64,000 bases of DNA, taken from the NCBI GenBank assembly GCA_964465125.1, contig CAYXIO010000004.1:62001-126000 (forward strand), written 5' to 3'. Positions 50,135-59,659 of this stretch are shown piece after piece. A program made the translations under genes and the position numbers. The notes beneath the pieces were generated by a model that did no database searches, was not told the origin of the DNA, and saw nothing but the letters and a program-made list of their open reading frames with translations. Position 1 is the first letter of the stretch. Each line of letters begins with the position of its first letter. This DNA comes from CAYOHG01 sp964465125. GTDB taxonomy: Bacteria; Planctomycetota; Phycisphaerae; UBA1845; Fen-1342.

Positions 50135-53014
50135 ATGTCGCGCGCTGCACATCTGGCGCTGGGTCTGGCATTCTCGATCGTGATGCTGCCGCTGGCATCC
50201 CTGGGACAGGATCTTCCGATGGATCCGGCCTGGGTGCGGGGCGAGCTGGACAACGGGCTGCGCTATTACGTGCGGCAGCACGCCAATCCGCCCGGCCGCG
50301 CGGCGCTGTGGGTGCACATTCACTCCGGGTCGCTGAACGAGACCGATCCGCAGCGCGGGCTGGCGCACTATCTCGAACACCTGGCGTTCAACGGCTCGGC
50401 CAACTTCCCGCCGGGATCGGTCGTGCCGTTTTTCCAGGGGCTGGGCATGACGTTCGGCCGCGATCAGAACGCGTTTACCAACTTCGAGCAGACCACCTAC
50501 CAGCTTTCGCTGCCCGACGCGCAGCCCGGCACGCTCGGCCAGGGCATGACCTTTTTCGCCGACGTGCTTTCGCGGCTGTTGCTGCTGCCGGCGGAAATCG
50601 ACGCGGAGCGCCAGATCATTCTCGAAGAGCGCCGCCGCGGGCTCTCCGGCCGGCAGCGCGTCGGCGACTACGTGCTCGAGCACCTCGCGCCCGGCTCGCT
50701 GTACAGCCAGCGCGACACGATCGGACTGGAGGAGACGATCCTCGCGGTCAAGCAGCCGGACTTCCTGGACTACTACAACAAGTGGTACGTCGCCTCCAAC
50801 GCGACCGTGATCGTCGTCGCGGACATGGACCCCGCGGTGGTCGTCAAGCTTATCGGCGAGAAGTTCGGCGATGCGCCCAAGCGACCCCGGCCCACGCCCC
50901 AGGATCCGCGGGTGACGCCTTACCAGCACAGCATTGCAATCGTCGCCAGCGACGCCGAGGTTCGGACGGAGGACGTGCGCATTACGCGGATCGAGCCGGC
51001 CCGACCGCCGACGCTCACCGTCGAGCAGTATCGCGAAGACCTGGTCGACCGCCTCGGGCAGTCGGCTATGAATCGGCGGTTGGATGCGAAGACCGCGCAG
51101 GGCGGCACCAGCTACCTGAGCGCGCGCGTCTCGACCGGCAACGATTCGAACGCCTTGTACAGCGCCGAGATTTCCGCCCGCGCCATGCCCGGCCAGTGGC
51201 GCGAGTCACTCGAGGAGACGGCCCTGGAGCTTCAGCGCGCCCGCGCGTTCGGGTTCACCTCGCGCGAGCTCGACGACGTGCGCAAGCAGACCCTTTCCGG
51301 AGCCGAGCGGGCGGTCGAAACCGAGGCGACCCAGCAGGCGTCGGCCCTGTTGAGCCGTGCCAACCGCGACGTCGCCTCGGGCGAGCCGACGATGTCCGCG
51401 CAGCAGCGGCTCGACCTGCTTCACAAGGTCCTGCCAACGATCGGCGACGAGGAGATCAACCAGCGCTTTGCGCGCGAGTTCGACATGAAGACCGCGGCGT
51501 TCGTCGCCACGCTGCCGACCGGCGACGGTGTTCCGAGCGAGGCCGAGTTGCTGGAGATCGGGACCCGCGCCCTGGCCGTCAAGCCGACGCCCGAGGCCGA
51601 AGTCGCGCATGCCACGCAACTGATGGCCGAGCTGCCCAAGCCCGGGGTCGTCAAGGACTCCGGCGAGCATGCCGCGACGCACGTCTGGTCGGCCTGGCTG
51701 GGCAACAACGTGCGCGTCCACCATCGCTTCATGGACGAGCGCAAGAACGAGGTTTCGATCTCGATCGCGCTGATCGGCGGCGAGCTGCTTGAAACTGCGG
51801 ACAATCGCGGCATCACCAGCGCCGCCCAGCTCGCCTGGTCGCGGCCCGCCACGAAACAGCTTTCCTCCACCGACGTCCGCGACCTGATGACCGGCAAGAA
51901 GGTCAACGTCGGCGGGCGCGGCGGCTTCGGCGGGCGCGGCGGCGGCGGCCGGCGCGGCGGGGGAGGTACCGGCGGCGCCGGCGACGCCATCACCCTTTCC
52001 ATCTCCGGCAGCCCCGAGGACCTCGAAACCGGATTCCAGCTCGCCTACCTGCTCCTCACCGAGCCCCTGATCGAGCCCGCCGCCTTCACGCAGTTCCAGA
52101 CCTCCACCCGCGAATCGATCCAGGAGTCGCTCAACAACCCCATGAGGCTCGGCATGCGAATGGCCTCCGCGGCTCCCTACCCTGACAACGAGCCGCGCAC
52201 CAAGCCGCTCACCATCGGGCAGCTTGACCGCCTCACCCTCGACGCCGCCCAGGCCTGGCTCGAAAAACTGATCGCCAACTCGCCGATCGAAGTGACCATC
52301 GTCGGCGATCTGCCGCGCGAGCGCGCCGAGGAGCTCCTGGTTCGCTACCTCGGCTCCCTGCCGACCCGCGAACGCGTCTCGACCGAGACCTACGCGAGCC
52401 TGCGGCACCTCGAGCGTCCCGCCGGCCCGCGCATCAGCGATGCGACGCTCGACACCCCGACCGAGCAGGCCTTCGTGCTCAACGGCTTCTATGGCACCGA
52501 CGATTCCAACGTCGCCGACGTGCGCCTGCTCACGATGGCCAGCCGGATTCTCTCGACCCGCATGATCAAGGAGGTTCGCGAGGACGCTCAACTGGTCTAC
52601 AGCATCGGCGCCGGTTCGCGCCCCGCCGGCACGTATCCGGGCTTCGGCGTGTTCTCGGCGTCGGCTCCGACCGAGCCCGCGAAGGTGGATGCGCTGGTCG
52701 AGAAGCTGACCTCAATGTACGAGGCCTTCGCCGCCGGCGGCCCGACCGCCGACGAGCTCGACGTCGCCAAAAAGCAGATGGCGAACACGTTGGAGGAGTC
52801 GGTGCGCGAGCCGGGCTACTGGTCCGGCAGGATCGACCGCATGACCTATCGCGGCGTGAATCTGGACGACGTGGTGGCCGAGCCGGATGCGTATCAGAAG
52901 ATGACGGCCGACGAGATACGCGCTGCGTTTGCGAAATACTTCAGCAAGAAGTACCAGATCATCGTCGTGGTCCGGCCCGCGACTGGCGGGAGCGGCGAGA
53001 CGGAGACCGAGTGA
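50135..53014 (+). CDS. Exported M16 (insulinase-type) zinc peptidase
   Basis: 959 residues from the ATG at 50135 (GGGAG upstream). Signal peptide LALGLAFSIVMLPLASLGQ. The inverted zinc motif HXXEH is in LAHYLEHLAFNGSANFPPGS (about residues 77-82) and the distal Glu lies in the following helices (AEIDAERQIILEERRR). The usual two pairs of M16 domains are seen, the second half being the inactive partner (VTIVGDLPRERAEELLVRYL). Between the halves (about residues 592-616) is a Gly/Arg-rich linker (GGRGGFGGRGGGGRRGGGG). The protein should cleave peptides in the periplasm. A short cytochrome gene overlaps or abuts its end. Confidence 0.92.
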   Translation: MSRAAHLALGLAFSIVMLPLASLGQDLPMDPAWVRGELDNGLRYYVRQHANPPGRAALWVHIHSGSLNETDPQRGLAHYLEHLAFNGSANFPPGSVVPFFQGLGMTFGRDQNAFTNFEQTTYQLSLPDAQPGTLGQGMTFFADVLSRLLLLPAEIDAERQIILEERRRGLSGRQRVGDYVLEHLAPGSLYSQRDTIGLEETILAVKQPDFLDYYNKWYVASNATVIVVADMDPAVVVKLIGEKFGDAPKRPRPTPQDPRVTPYQHSIAIVASDAEVRTEDVRITRIEPARPPTLTVEQYREDLVDRLGQSAMNRRLDAKTAQGGTSYLSARVSTGNDSNALYSAEISARAMPGQWRESLEETALELQRARAFGFTSRELDDVRKQTLSGAERAVETEATQQASALLSRANRDVASGEPTMSAQQRLDLLHKVLPTIGDEEINQRFAREFDMKTAAFVATLPTGDGVPSEAELLEIGTRALAVKPTPEAEVAHATQLMAELPKPGVVKDSGEHAATHVWSAWLGNNVRVHHRFMDERKNEVSISIALIGGELLETADNRGITSAAQLAWSRPATKQLSSTDVRDLMTGKKVNVGGRGGFGGRGGGGRRGGGGTGGAGDAITLSISGSPEDLETGFQLAYLLLTEPLIEPAAFTQFQTSTRESIQESLNNPMRLGMRMASAAPYPDNEPRTKPLTIGQLDRLTLDAAQAWLEKLIANSPIEVTIVGDLPRERAEELLVRYLGSLPTRERVSTETYASLRHLERPAGPRISDATLDTPTEQAFVLNGFYGTDDSNVADVRLLTMASRILSTRMIKEVREDAQLVYSIGAGSRPAGTYPGFGVFSASAPTEPAKVDALVEKLTSMYEAFAAGGPTADELDVAKKQMANTLEESVREPGYWSGRIDRMTYRGVNLDDVVAEPDAYQKMTADEIRAAFAKYFSKKYQIIVVVRPATGGSGETETE

Positions 53015-53061
53015 CGGGCGTGCGGTCCCGCGGCTGGATGGGTTCGGCAGATCGCGGACGA

Positions 53062-53663
53062 ATGGTTGCGGCTCTGGCCGCGAGTCTGGTATTGGCGGGG
53101 GTACCAATCACCGCGGAAGGCGACCTCGGCGCCTGCCGACGCGGCCCCGCCGGCCGTGGAGCCGCACCTTCAGAACATGATCGGGGTCGCGCCGGCTGGA
53201 GCTTTCGCGGGCGCTGCGCGACCTGCCCGCTTCGTTCTACCTGCACGGCCAACACGGCCAGCACGGCCAGCACCGCGGGCAACTGGATTCCGTCGCGTCG
53301 GACTTTCCCTCGATTGCGCCGCTGCCGGAATTCGTGGGCGCTATGGCCCAGGCCCAGGAGACGCTCGACCGGCTGGCCGAGATTCGTGACGCGGGCTGGA
53401 CCGTGCCGCCCAGTCATCCCGATCTTGTGCCGATCAGCGAAGCCGGTCAGTTGGAGAACCTGCTGCGCGCGATGCTTGGTGACGCCGCACTCTTGAAGCG
53501 CCCGGCTGACTTCGCGCGCATGCTGCGCGATGCACGGGCTGCAAGCCAGGCGCTGGAAGACGGGATCGGGGCGAAAATCGAACCGCCCGAGCTTTCCGCG
53601 CGCTATGGAGCGCTCAGTGCGGCTTGCAAGCGCTGCCACACGGCGTACCGCGACAATCGCTGA
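53062..53663 (+). pseudogene. Monoheme c-type cytochrome, broken by two frameshifts
   Basis: Three frames together give a sensible protein. Frame 1 provides the signal (MVAALAASLVLAGVPITAEG), frame 2 from about 53120 TSAPADAAPPAVEPHLQNM, and frame 3 from about 53181 the rest (SRRLELSRALRDLPASFYLH, a HGQHGQHGQH repeat, then LPEFVGAMAQAQETLDRLAE) ending with CKRCHTAYRDNR. The single CXXCH near the C terminus fits the cytochrome c'/b562-like four-helix class, or similar. Frame 3 has a stop just before 53181, so no single frame covers the gene. Either a decayed gene or two sequence errors. The shifts bracket a GC-rich stretch; the 9-bp repeats lie further downstream. Confidence 0.7.
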
Positions 53664-53675
53664 TTCAGGCGAAAC

Positions 53676-53748
<73 letters not shown>

Positions 53749-53831
53749 CGATCTCCGGACAGTATACGCGCGCCGGGCATTCCGGCAAGAAGCGGGCGGG
53801 CCCGGCCGCGGCATGCGGCGAATTGGGAGAT

Positions 53832-54245
53832 TCACTTCCAGGCGGTCTCGCAGAGGTACAGCTCAGTCCCGTCCGGGTCGTGAAAGGAGGCCAGCTTCAC
53901 GGCCCCGTCGCCAACGACCACGTCGCCTTTCCCTTCCGCGTCGACAAACCGGACGCCGCGCGACTCCAGCGCGGACACCGTCTGGCGGATCGGTCCGCTT
54001 ACACCCAGTCCGATCTGGATGCAGCCGCGCGTGCCCGGCGCGGCCGCATGTGCGCCCGGCGGGTGCAGCCCGATGCGAAAGCCGCTGACGTCGAACATCG
54101 CGAACTCATCGCCCGCTCGGTGGAGGAGTCGCAGTCCGAGCATCTCGCGGTAGAACCGCACGGCGCGGTCCATGTTCGACACGAACACGGTGACCGATCC
54201 GCCTGAGATTCCCGGGCCGGTTCTGCCGCCGCCCGCATTCGTCAT
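53832..54245 (-). CDS. VOC-family (glyoxalase/bleomycin-resistance-like) protein
   Basis: 137 residues from the ATG at 54245 (GGAG and AGGA upstream). One vicinal oxygen chelate module: VTVFVSNMDRAVRFYREMLG, LRLLHRAGDEFAMFDVSGFR, and C-terminal VKLASFHDPDGTELYLCETA. The family binds a divalent metal and acts as lyase, dioxygenase or antibiotic-binding protein; the ending HDPDGTELYLCE is typical. Substrate unknown. Divergent from the M24 peptidase gene, converging toward the tRNA. Confidence 0.88.
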   Translation of the reverse strand: MTNAGGGRTGPGISGGSVTVFVSNMDRAVRFYREMLGLRLLHRAGDEFAMFDVSGFRIGLHPPGAHAAAPGTRGCIQIGLGVSGPIRQTVSALESRGVRFVDAEGKGDVVVGDGAVKLASFHDPDGTELYLCETAWK

Positions 54246-54350
54246 GATCCTGCTCCGTCCTGGGATAGGTGAATTGCGCGAACCGTGGGTTATTCTATGC
54301 GTCTCGTAGCCCCGCGCCAGATTCGAACTCAACAGAGGACACCCGCACAC

Positions 54351-55478
54351 ATGAAGGCCTTCGGAACGCACATTCCCGTCGCGGTCTTCCGCGAGCACAT
54401 CCACCGGCTGGCCGAGCAGCTACGCGCCACGGGGCTGGACGCCGCCCTGATTTTCCACCCGGCCAACATGCTTGCGTTCTGCGGCACTTCGCACGCGGCC
54501 TGGGATCGCCTCACCTGCGGCCTGGTGACGCGCGCGGGCGAGGTGCACGTGCTCGGCCCGGAGTTCGAGCGGCCGGCGCTGGGTGGCCCGGATTCGCCCG
54601 CTCGAATCCACACCTGGCGCGAGGAGGAGAGCGCGTACAGCCGCTTCGCCGACCTGCTTTGTGAAACCGGATTGTCGCGCGCGCGCATCGGCGTCGACGG
54701 ACGCACCTGGATCGAAGCCTGGCGCGCGTTCGAGCAGGCCGCTGGAGGCGCGACGTTCGTCGATGGAGAGCCGGCCCTGCGGGAAGTGCGGCTGATCAAG
54801 TCCCAGGCCGAGCGGGAGCTGATGCGCGCCGCGCACCGGTCCGGTGAAGGTCTCTTTCTCGCGGCACGCTCCCTGCTTCGCGCGGGGACCAGCGAAATCG
54901 AGCTCCATCGCGCGCTGCGGCAGCACATGGCGGCGTCAGGCGTCGATGCGGACCCGATGGTGCAGTCCGGTCCGAACGCCTCCGTGCCGCACAACGCCAC
55001 CGGGCAGCGCCTCATCCGCGCAGCCGAAACGGTCGTGATCGACAGCGTCATCATCCGCGATGGTTTCATGAACGACCTGACCCGCACGTATGCACTTGAG
55101 GATCCGGGTCCGCGCGTGCGCAGCGCCTACCGCGCGGTACGCGACGCGCATGATGCGGCCATCGCGGCCGCCAGGGCCGGCGTCGAATGCCGCACGCTCG
55201 ATCGCATCGCGCGGGACGTCATCACCCGAGCCGGATTCGGCCCGCACTTCACGCACCGGCTTGGACACGGGATCGGGATCGACTGTCACGAGCCGCCCTA
55301 TCTCAACGGTGCGAACCCGGAGCGGCTGCGCGCCGGCATGTGCACGACGATCGAGCCGGGCATCTACGTTCCCGGAGAATTTGGCATTCGGATCGAGGAT
55401 GTGATCATCATCGAGGACGACGGCTGCGAGGTCATTCGCGGCGCGCTGCCGACGGATGTTTCCGACGCGTTCGCCTGA
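54351..55478 (+). CDS. M24-family Xaa-Pro peptidase
   Basis: 375 residues from the ATG at 54351 (AGAGGA upstream; a GTG at 54285 and an ATG at 54297 are possible earlier starts). An N-terminal creatinase-like domain (IHRLAEQLRATGLDAALIFH) precedes the pita-bread peptidase domain. The five metal ligands are in place: the two Asp in VVIDSVIIRDGFMNDLTRTY, His in HRLGHGIGIDCHE, Glu in TTIEPGIYVPG and Glu in FGIRIEDVIIIED. It should release N-terminal residues preceding proline in peptides, in the cytoplasm. Confidence 0.93.
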   Translation: MKAFGTHIPVAVFREHIHRLAEQLRATGLDAALIFHPANMLAFCGTSHAAWDRLTCGLVTRAGEVHVLGPEFERPALGGPDSPARIHTWREEESAYSRFADLLCETGLSRARIGVDGRTWIEAWRAFEQAAGGATFVDGEPALREVRLIKSQAERELMRAAHRSGEGLFLAARSLLRAGTSEIELHRALRQHMAASGVDADPMVQSGPNASVPHNATGQRLIRAAETVVIDSVIIRDGFMNDLTRTYALEDPGPRVRSAYRAVRDAHDAAIAAARAGVECRTLDRIARDVITRAGFGPHFTHRLGHGIGIDCHEPPYLNGANPERLRAGMCTTIEPGIYVPGEFGIRIEDVIIIEDDGCEVIRGALPTDVSDAFA

Positions 55479-55538
55479 GCGACTCGCCGCGCCGCGTTGA
55501 GCGAGCGCCGGGAACGGTGCACGACTCGTAGCGGTTCG

Positions 55539-56846
55539 CTACTTCCACCAGCGCTTGGACTTGACCGGCCGCGCATCGGCTGCTGCGGGCACCGTGTGGC
55601 GTTCAGCCCGGATGCGCTTGATCAGCTCGACTTCGCTCAGACTGCCGCCAACCAAACGCCGCAGAACGCGCAGCTTCTCGACCTCCTCCGGGCTGAAATC
55701 GACGGTGTCGATGCTGTCGCCTTCCTTGCCGGTCGGTGAGCTCAGGACAACGGTGCCCCTGTCAGGCGCCGGCTCGTGGTCCGGATGTTCCGATCCCTCG
55801 GAAGCAACGGCAGGCTCCGCGGACGCACCCTCGGCCGCACCCTCGCCGGCCGCGTCCGGTTGGGTCTCATCCGGTTGCGCCGTCGACGCGAGGCTGACGG
55901 CCGAATCCGATGCCGGCTCGGCGGCTTCCCGGCTTGGCGCGGGGGCAGGGCCAGGGGTGGGCGCCGCCGCCACCGCGGCCGCCAGCGCCTGGCGGGCCTG
56001 CTCGGCCGCGGCGCGCGCCACTTCCGCACCGTTCGCGCCGTGCTGTGCGGCGCTCTCGGCACGGTGCATCTCGGCGAACGGGTCGCCGCTGCCGCCCAGC
56101 GCGGCCGCCATCTGCGCAAAGGCCTGCTGGAACCGTGCGATGGCCGACTGACGCTGGAGCAGCGAGGTTTCCTGCGACGCGATCTCGTTTCGCTGACCCT
56201 CGAGCTGCTGGTTCAACTGGTCGAGCAGACGCTGCTGCTGCGCAATCTCCTCGCGGTTACGCGCGAGCTCGGCGACCTGAGATTCCAGCTCCGCCTGACG
56301 GGAGGCGATCGTCTGGTCGAGCTCTTTCTGCTGCGCTTCGCGCGTGTCAACGTCCGCTTCGCGCTGGTTGAGCTGCTGGTCGCGCTCCGTCAGAGCGGCT
56401 TCGCGCCGCGTGCAGGCTTCGTCCCGAGCCGACGTCGCCCGCTCGCGCTCCTCAAGCTGCGAGGCGCGTGAGTGCAGCTCGTCCGTGTGCTTCTGGTGTT
56501 CGGTTCGGTCCGCTTCGAGCTGCTGCTGCTGAGCGTTCAGCGCGTCCCGCAACTGGTCGCAGGCCGCGCTGCGCTGATCCAGCTCCGCCTGCCGCTGCGC
56601 CAGCTCGTCGTGTTCTTTGCGCAGGCCGGTTTCGACCTCGGCCAGCTCACTCGCGCGCGACAGCAACTCGGAGTCGTGCGCCTCGACCGACGTGATCAGC
56701 TCGGACAATTGGGTCTGGAGACGCTGAAGCTGCTCGAAGCCGCTGGCAAACTGCCCGGAGGCCTGCGCGATCCGAGCGAACAGCTCCTGGGCGCGCTCAC
56801 GCCGCTCGCTGCCGCTGGCCTGGCTCGAATTCTCTTGACTGCTCAT
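55539..56846 (-). CDS. Long coiled-coil protein with disordered tail
   Basis: 435 residues from the ATG at 56846. About residues 20-260 form an uninterrupted Gln/Glu/Arg-rich coiled coil (e.g. LRKEHDELAQRQAELDQRSA, QQKELDQTIASRQAELESQV). Residues 290-380 are Ala/Pro/Glu-rich and probably disordered. A short conserved-looking C-terminal piece (DFSPEEVEKLRVLRRLVGGS, then RAERHTVP) ends in KSKRWWK. No signal peptide or TM, so cytoplasmic. Family not recognised; a filament or scaffold role is possible. Start codon has only a weak ribosome-binding site. Confidence 0.75.
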   Translation of the reverse strand: MSSQENSSQASGSERRERAQELFARIAQASGQFASGFEQLQRLQTQLSELITSVEAHDSELLSRASELAEVETGLRKEHDELAQRQAELDQRSAACDQLRDALNAQQQQLEADRTEHQKHTDELHSRASQLEERERATSARDEACTRREAALTERDQQLNQREADVDTREAQQKELDQTIASRQAELESQVAELARNREEIAQQQRLLDQLNQQLEGQRNEIASQETSLLQRQSAIARFQQAFAQMAAALGGSGDPFAEMHRAESAAQHGANGAEVARAAAEQARQALAAAVAAAPTPGPAPAPSREAAEPASDSAVSLASTAQPDETQPDAAGEGAAEGASAEPAVASEGSEHPDHEPAPDRGTVVLSSPTGKEGDSIDTVDFSPEEVEKLRVLRRLVGGSLSEVELIKRIRAERHTVPAAADARPVKSKRWWK

Positions 56847-57108
56847 AGTCAGCTTCGCAGGCGGACCGCTCTTCGACGGCGCGGCCGACGCAGCGCAGAG
56901 TCCGCCTCCGGCCCGTGCGCGCCCGCGTCCTTTCCAGCCTCGGCGTGCCGGGCCTGGCCGACCGCCGCTGCAAGGAAGTATCTGATACGATTGTTTCACC
57001 GTCGCTATTGAAACGGCCGGCCGGTGGGAAACCGATTCTGATTTGCGGACCCGCGCCGTCGTCTCGTTCGGGCCGCGCCGCGGCGACATCCTGCGGAGGA
57101 GGATCGGC

Positions 57109-58617
57109 ATGTCTCTATCCCAGCCCGGCCGGGATCCGGTGCGAACGCCCCACGCCCGAGAACCCCTGGGCGACATCGCCGGACCCGAGTTTCGCGCCGC
57201 GTTGCACCGTGCCGCCGACCTGGTGTCCGATTACCTGCTTCAGGTCGGCAATCTGCGCGTCACCCCGACGACGCCCGCGGGCCACCTGCGCGCCAGGCTA
57301 CCCGCCGCGCCGCCCGTGCAGGGCGAGCCGCTCGACCGCATCCTGGATGACTTTTCGGAACTGATCGTCCCGCACACGACGCACTGGAATCATCCCGGAT
57401 TCCTCGCCTACTTCGGCATCACGGGGTCAGGCCCCGGCATTCTGGGCGAGCTGCTGGCCGCCGCCCTGAACGTTAACGCCATGCTCTGGCGCAGCGGACC
57501 CGCCGCGACCGAGCTGGAGGAGCACGTCTGCGACTGGCTCCGCCAACTGCTTGACTTGCCGGCCGCGTTCCGAGGGCACATCAACGACACGGCGTCGATC
57601 GCGTCGCTGCTGGCGCTGGCGGCGGCGCGGCAGCGCGTCGGCGTTTTCGATATCCGCAACCTCGGCCTCGCCGGCAGACCCGAGGTGCCGCGTCTGTACG
57701 TCTATTGCAGCGATCAGGCCCACTCCTCGATCGACAAGGCGATGATCACGCTCGGGCTGGGCCGCAACCAGCTTCGCCGACTGCCGGCCGACGCGCAGTT
57801 CTGCTTGCGCGTCGACGCGCTGCGCGACGCCATTCGCTCAGACCGCGCCGCCGGCCATCTTCCCATCGCGGTCGTCGCCACCGCCGGCACAACCTCGACC
57901 ACCAGCGTCGATCCGCTCGCGGAACTCGCCGACCTCTGCGAACGCGAGCAGCTCTGGCTGCACGTCGACGCGGCCTACGGCGGGTCCGCGGCGATCTGCC
58001 CGGAATACCGCGCGATCCTGGGAGGGCTGGAGCGCGCCGATTCGATCGTGACCAACCCGCACAAGTGGCTGTTTGTTCCCGTCGATTGCTCGGTGCTGTA
58101 TGTGCGCGATCCGGACGTTCTGCGCGAGGCGTTTTCCATCGTTCCCGAATATCTGCGCACCGGCGACACCGGCGTCACCAACCTGATGGATTACGGCGTG
58201 CAGCTCGGGCGGCGCTTCCGCGCCCTGAAGCTGTGGATGGTGATGCGCGCGTTTGGCGTGGAAGGGCTGCGGGCGCGCATTCGGCATCATTGCGGGCTCG
58301 CACGAACGCTGGCGGGTTGGGTGCGCGGCGCGCCGGGCTTCGAGCTGTCCGCGCCCGTGCCTTTCAGCACCGTGTGCTTTCGCGCAGCGCCGCCCTCGCT
58401 CTCGGCCGAGCGGCAGGACCAGCTCAACGAGCGGCTGCTGGAACGGCTGAATGCCGACGGACGCGTGTTTCTCTCCCACACGAAGCTGAACGGCCGATTC
58501 GTGCTGCGCTGCGCGATCGGCAACCTGCGCACGGACGAAGCGCGAATTCAAACGTTGTGGGAATTGGTGACGTGCATCACGGCGGAGCTGTGTGCCGAGA
58601 TCCCGCGCACGGCCTGA
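57109..58617 (+). CDS. Group II PLP-dependent decarboxylase (aromatic amino-acid/glutamate type)
   Basis: 502 residues from the ATG at 57109, with a strong GGAGGAGG eight to ten bases upstream. The N-terminal tract HTTHWNHPGFLAYFGITGSG and HINDTASIASLLALAAARQR match the pyridoxal-dependent decarboxylase family. The PLP-binding parts are VDAAYGGSAAICPEYRAIL (Asp contacting the pyridine N) and TNPHKWLFVPVDCSVLYV (Lys forming the Schiff base). It decarboxylates an amino acid such as tryptophan, tyrosine, phenylalanine or DOPA; which one cannot be told. It is single and its neighbours are unrelated. Confidence 0.93.
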   Translation: MSLSQPGRDPVRTPHAREPLGDIAGPEFRAALHRAADLVSDYLLQVGNLRVTPTTPAGHLRARLPAAPPVQGEPLDRILDDFSELIVPHTTHWNHPGFLAYFGITGSGPGILGELLAAALNVNAMLWRSGPAATELEEHVCDWLRQLLDLPAAFRGHINDTASIASLLALAAARQRVGVFDIRNLGLAGRPEVPRLYVYCSDQAHSSIDKAMITLGLGRNQLRRLPADAQFCLRVDALRDAIRSDRAAGHLPIAVVATAGTTSTTSVDPLAELADLCEREQLWLHVDAAYGGSAAICPEYRAILGGLERADSIVTNPHKWLFVPVDCSVLYVRDPDVLREAFSIVPEYLRTGDTGVTNLMDYGVQLGRRFRALKLWMVMRAFGVEGLRARIRHHCGLARTLAGWVRGAPGFELSAPVPFSTVCFRAAPPSLSAERQDQLNERLLERLNADGRVFLSHTKLNGRFVLRCAIGNLRTDEARIQTLWELVTCITAELCAEIPRTA

Positions 58618-58628
58618 GCCCGCGCGAG

Positions 58629-59654
58629 CTACTTCAGCAGATGCGAATCGCTGGCTGAGAGCGGGCCCTCGTGGCCGCGGTAGTGCTGCACGCCCTGGAG
58701 CGTCCAGATGTTGTCGCCATCGAGCCCGACGATCGGCGAGGTGCTCCACTTGACGTCCCCGCGCAGCGTCAGGATGTTCTGCCCGGCGCGCTGATGCGCG
58801 ACGGAGTTCATTCCCGCCGGATCGCGCAGCCCGAGCTGCCGGGCGGCGTAGTCAAGCATGGGGAGCCCGTCGTCGAAGAGCGGGTTGTCGTCGCTGACGA
58901 CCGGCAGGTCGGGGAAGTCATGCAGCGAGGGCCGCTGACCGGCCATGTTCTGGCTGGCGTAGCTGATGTTCCGAGATTCGAGAAAATCGCTGTGCCGGGC
59001 GATTTCCGCGTCCGGCATCGGGATGTCGCGCGTCGAGGGGCAGACGAACCAGGACGGCATGACATAGGAGCCCGACAGCAGCGGATAGAGATGCCGGCGG
59101 TTGTGGATGGTGACGACCTGCGGCTCGTGGCTGGGTTGCCACGATGCATTGGACGACCAGCCCACGAAGGGCAGTGCGCCGTTGGAGCTCATCGCGTAGC
59201 TTTGCAGGCCGCGGCCGAGTTGCGCGAGGTTCATCGAGCACGCGATCCGCTCGCCGCGCTCGCGCATGTGCAGCAGCCCCGGAACGCCGACGCCGACCAT
59301 CAGGACGATCACCGCGGCGACGGCCGCCACGTCGCGGAAGGAATACAGCCGCAGGAGCCCGGGCTGCTGGTGACGCTCGATCAGTTGGCGCAGCGAGCGC
59401 GGCCGCAGGCTCAGGGATGGGGCTGCGCTGACGCGTTGGCGAATCCGCGCCGCCAGATCCGGCGCCGGCGCCGGCGCCGGGCTGGCGCGCAGCGCCCGAA
59501 ACACTGCGCTGAGCGCTTCGTGCTGACCGGCGAAGCCCGGGTCGGACTGGATTCGCTGCTCGACGCGCGCCCGCTCGCCCTCGTCCAGGTGGCCGAGGTG
59601 ATAGTCCAGCAGCGCTGCGTCGAAGGGATCAACCTGGGAATGCGACTCTTGCAT
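58629..59654 (-). CDS. Anti-sigma-type membrane protein with pseudopilin/DUF1559-like outer domain
   Basis: 341 residues from the ATG at 59654 (AGGACGG upstream), 5 nt after the ECF sigma stop. Residues 1-80 (DAALLDYHLGHLDEGERARV, EQRIQSDPGFAGQHEALSAV) match the helical cytoplasmic part of anti-sigma factors, without a zinc-finger motif. One TM helix (DVAAVAAVIVLMVGVGVPGL) leads to an extracytoplasmic domain whose opening RIACSMNLAQLGRGLQSYAM followed by SSNGALPFVGW is the 'C..NL.Qlg.al..Y...n.g.fP' pattern of DUF1559/pseudopilin heads. The rest has a VCPSTRDIPMPDAEI segment and strands. It should hold the sigma factor at the membrane until a signal is sensed. Confidence 0.83.
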   Translation of the reverse strand: MQESHSQVDPFDAALLDYHLGHLDEGERARVEQRIQSDPGFAGQHEALSAVFRALRASPAPAPAPDLAARIRQRVSAAPSLSLRPRSLRQLIERHQQPGLLRLYSFRDVAAVAAVIVLMVGVGVPGLLHMRERGERIACSMNLAQLGRGLQSYAMSSNGALPFVGWSSNASWQPSHEPQVVTIHNRRHLYPLLSGSYVMPSWFVCPSTRDIPMPDAEIARHSDFLESRNISYASQNMAGQRPSLHDFPDLPVVSDDNPLFDDGLPMLDYAARQLGLRDPAGMNSVAHQRAGQNILTLRGDVKWSTSPIVGLDGDNIWTLQGVQHYRGHEGPLSASDSHLLK

Positions 59655-59659
59655 CCGTC

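Noticed and set aside
51905..51985. Short GC-rich tandem repeats that could suggest a CRISPR or satellite
   Set aside because: They are in frame and encode the Gly/Arg linker of the M16 protease; units are irregular and there are no spacers.
53011..53496. Intact 161-residue protein after the M16 protease
   Set aside because: After the signal peptide this frame turns into Arg/Cys/Ser-rich nonsense, while sensible sequence and the heme motif continue in other frames.
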